NCBI RefSeq assembly: GCF_900177415.1
Contig: NZ_FXAF01000002.1
Coordinates: forward strand, 898,680-962,679
Source of the DNA: Xaviernesmea oryzae
Lineage (GTDB): Bacteria; Pseudomonadota; Alphaproteobacteria; Rhizobiales; Rhizobiaceae
Direction: 5' to 3'
Length of the DNA: 64,000 bases
Numbering within the stretch: the stretch's first letter is position 1; each line of letters starts with the position of its first letter. The notes beneath the pieces are model-generated. The model worked only from the letters and a program-made list of their open reading frames with translations. It had not been told where the DNA came from and searched no databases. Shown here one piece after another: positions 60,655 to 64,000 of this stretch. The position numbers and the translations under genes were made by a program.

Positions 60655-60952
60655 TTATAAGGTTTTTGCCCTGGGCAAAATACCGGTGCGGTAAATCCGT
60701 GCGGGATTTATCGCGGCGATGTGAGTGCGACGCACTTACATCTAGTGCCGGAGCAAGTTGCGGAGCAACTTGTCTCCTGTAAGGAGGGCACCGGCAAGAT
60801 CCTGTGCGCTTCCTCGCATTTCAGTTTGTCTGCCATGTGCCCCAAAACGACAAAAGCCGCCTTTGGGGCGGCCCTTGGGATCGGCCAGGGGCCGTTGTTT
60901 TCGTGCGAGAAGATTATTTGATCCACATTTCCATGTGGCATTGCCTTTAACA
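60655..60952. other. 5S-tRNA spacer of the rRNA operon with several hairpins
   Basis: No gene. It holds nested inverted repeats at about 60680-60800, including aaatcc/ggattt, gtgagtgcg/cgcacttac and gcaagttgc/gcaacttg, all enclosed by ccggtg and caccgg. A terminator-like hairpin follows at 60852-60872, and a ccacat/atgtgg hairpin stands next to the 5S end, which may guide RNA processing. Confidence 0.6.
60852..60872 (-). terminator. Terminator-like hairpin after 5S rRNA
   Basis: On the minus strand GCCGCC-loop-GGCGGC is followed by TTTTG. Because tRNA-fMet lies further downstream, termination here would have to be partial, or the tRNA has its own promoter. Confidence 0.6.
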
Positions 60953-61070
60953 GACCTGGCAGCGACCTACTCTCCCGCGTCTTGAGACGAAGTACCATTG
61001 GCGCAGGGGTGTTTCACGGCCGTGTTCGGAATGGGAACGGGTGCAGCCACCCCGCAATGACCACCAGGTC
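60953..61070 (-). rRNA. rrf: 5S ribosomal RNA
   Basis: 118 bases whose complement begins GACCTGGTGGTCATTGCGGG and contains the universal CCATTCCGAACACGGCCGTG segment and GTACTTCGTCTC; the two ends pair (GACCTGG with CCAGGTC). Ends are estimated to within a few bases. Confidence 0.95.
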
Positions 61071-61278
61071 GATTAAGGGCAATGTTCCGACCGCTAGGCC
61101 GGAATGCGTTGAGAAGCTGGAGACTGTCAGGCCTTAGCCAATAGGCATTAGGCAATAGTCTTTTTTGAACACGTCCTGGAGCGGACCGAGGCTACTGCCT
61201 ACTGCCTAACTCCTACTGGCTGCTCATGAGCGGACGAACGCTTTGCGTTCGCCGCGAGATGAGCATGAACAATGAGAA
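61071..61278. repeat. 23S-5S spacer with imperfect inverted repeat
   Basis: The segment 61128-61220 contains ttaggcaatagtc on one side and ctactgcctactgcctaact on the other and can form a long stem. The same AGGCARTAG-type units occur in the intervening sequence inside the 23S gene near 63900-64000. No gene is present. Confidence 0.6.

Positions 61279-64000
<2,722 letters not shown>

Noticed and set aside
60721..60985. Short plus-strand frames in the 5S-tRNA spacer
   Set aside because: They cover inverted repeats and a terminator-like hairpin and have no ribosome-binding site or homology that I recognise.

Overview
The window looks like chromosomal or chromid DNA from an alphaproteobacterium of the Rhizobiaceae (Rhizobium, Agrobacterium, Ensifer or Shinella type). 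Supporting signs are an rRNA operon end in the order 23S-5S-tRNA-fMet, a large insertion in the 5' part of the 23S gene as found in rhizobia, a rhizobial type of mosaic palindrome (RIME-like) after a response regulator, high GC content, and many ABC uptake systems with overlapping gene starts and stops. The genus is not settled by the sequence. Nearly all genes are catabolic or transport genes, each group with its own regulator.

Left part (1-5.3 kb): a LysR regulator running off the left edge and a three-gene operon of cyclic amidohydrolase, N-carbamoyl-type M20 amidase and UbiD-type decarboxylase, which looks like a pathway for a cyclic ureide carrying a carboxylate. Two decayed IS6-type transposase fragments in inverted orientation (about 5.4 and 22.3 kb) bracket the next block. 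That block holds an orphan response regulator, a RIME-like repeat, a long operon (LacI regulator, GMC oxidoreductase, MaoC protein, ribose-type ABC transporter, aldehyde dehydrogenase, SDR, CoA transferase), a divergent DapA-type aldolase, and a kinase/HAD phosphatase/ABM monooxygenase/SDR operon.

Middle part (22.4-41.8 kb): a two-component system with a DUF3313-like lipoprotein; a GbsR/MarR-type regulator whose start codon sits inside a 42-bp palindrome, followed by an isoprenylcysteine-type methyltransferase; a polar amino acid ABC transporter with an AroM-family protein; two LysR regulators; two amidases flanking an AbrB-family membrane protein; and a complete dipeptide/oligopeptide-type ABC transporter. 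This region appears devoted to uptake and hydrolysis of amide or peptide-like nitrogen compounds.

Right part (42-57.7 kb): the most distinctive locus pairs a hydroxylysine-kinase-like phosphotransferase with a class III PLP enzyme of the phospho-lyase type, next to an SDR, a spermidine/putrescine-type ABC transporter, an isochorismatase-type amidohydrolase and a DeoR regulator. I infer import of an amino-alcohol, its phosphorylation and its cleavage. To its right lie remnants of a P1 peptidase, an IS630 transposase and a metallo-beta-lactamase-fold gene, then a tricarboxylate transporter operon (TctDECBA plus a PrpB-like lyase). The first gene of that operon, tctD, has lost its receiver domain at the edge of a complete IS21-family element.

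Right end (57.7-64 kb): the IS21 element, a chimeric remnant of a LysR gene joined to the end of a DhaK gene, then tRNA-fMet, 5S and most of 23S rRNA, all on the minus strand.
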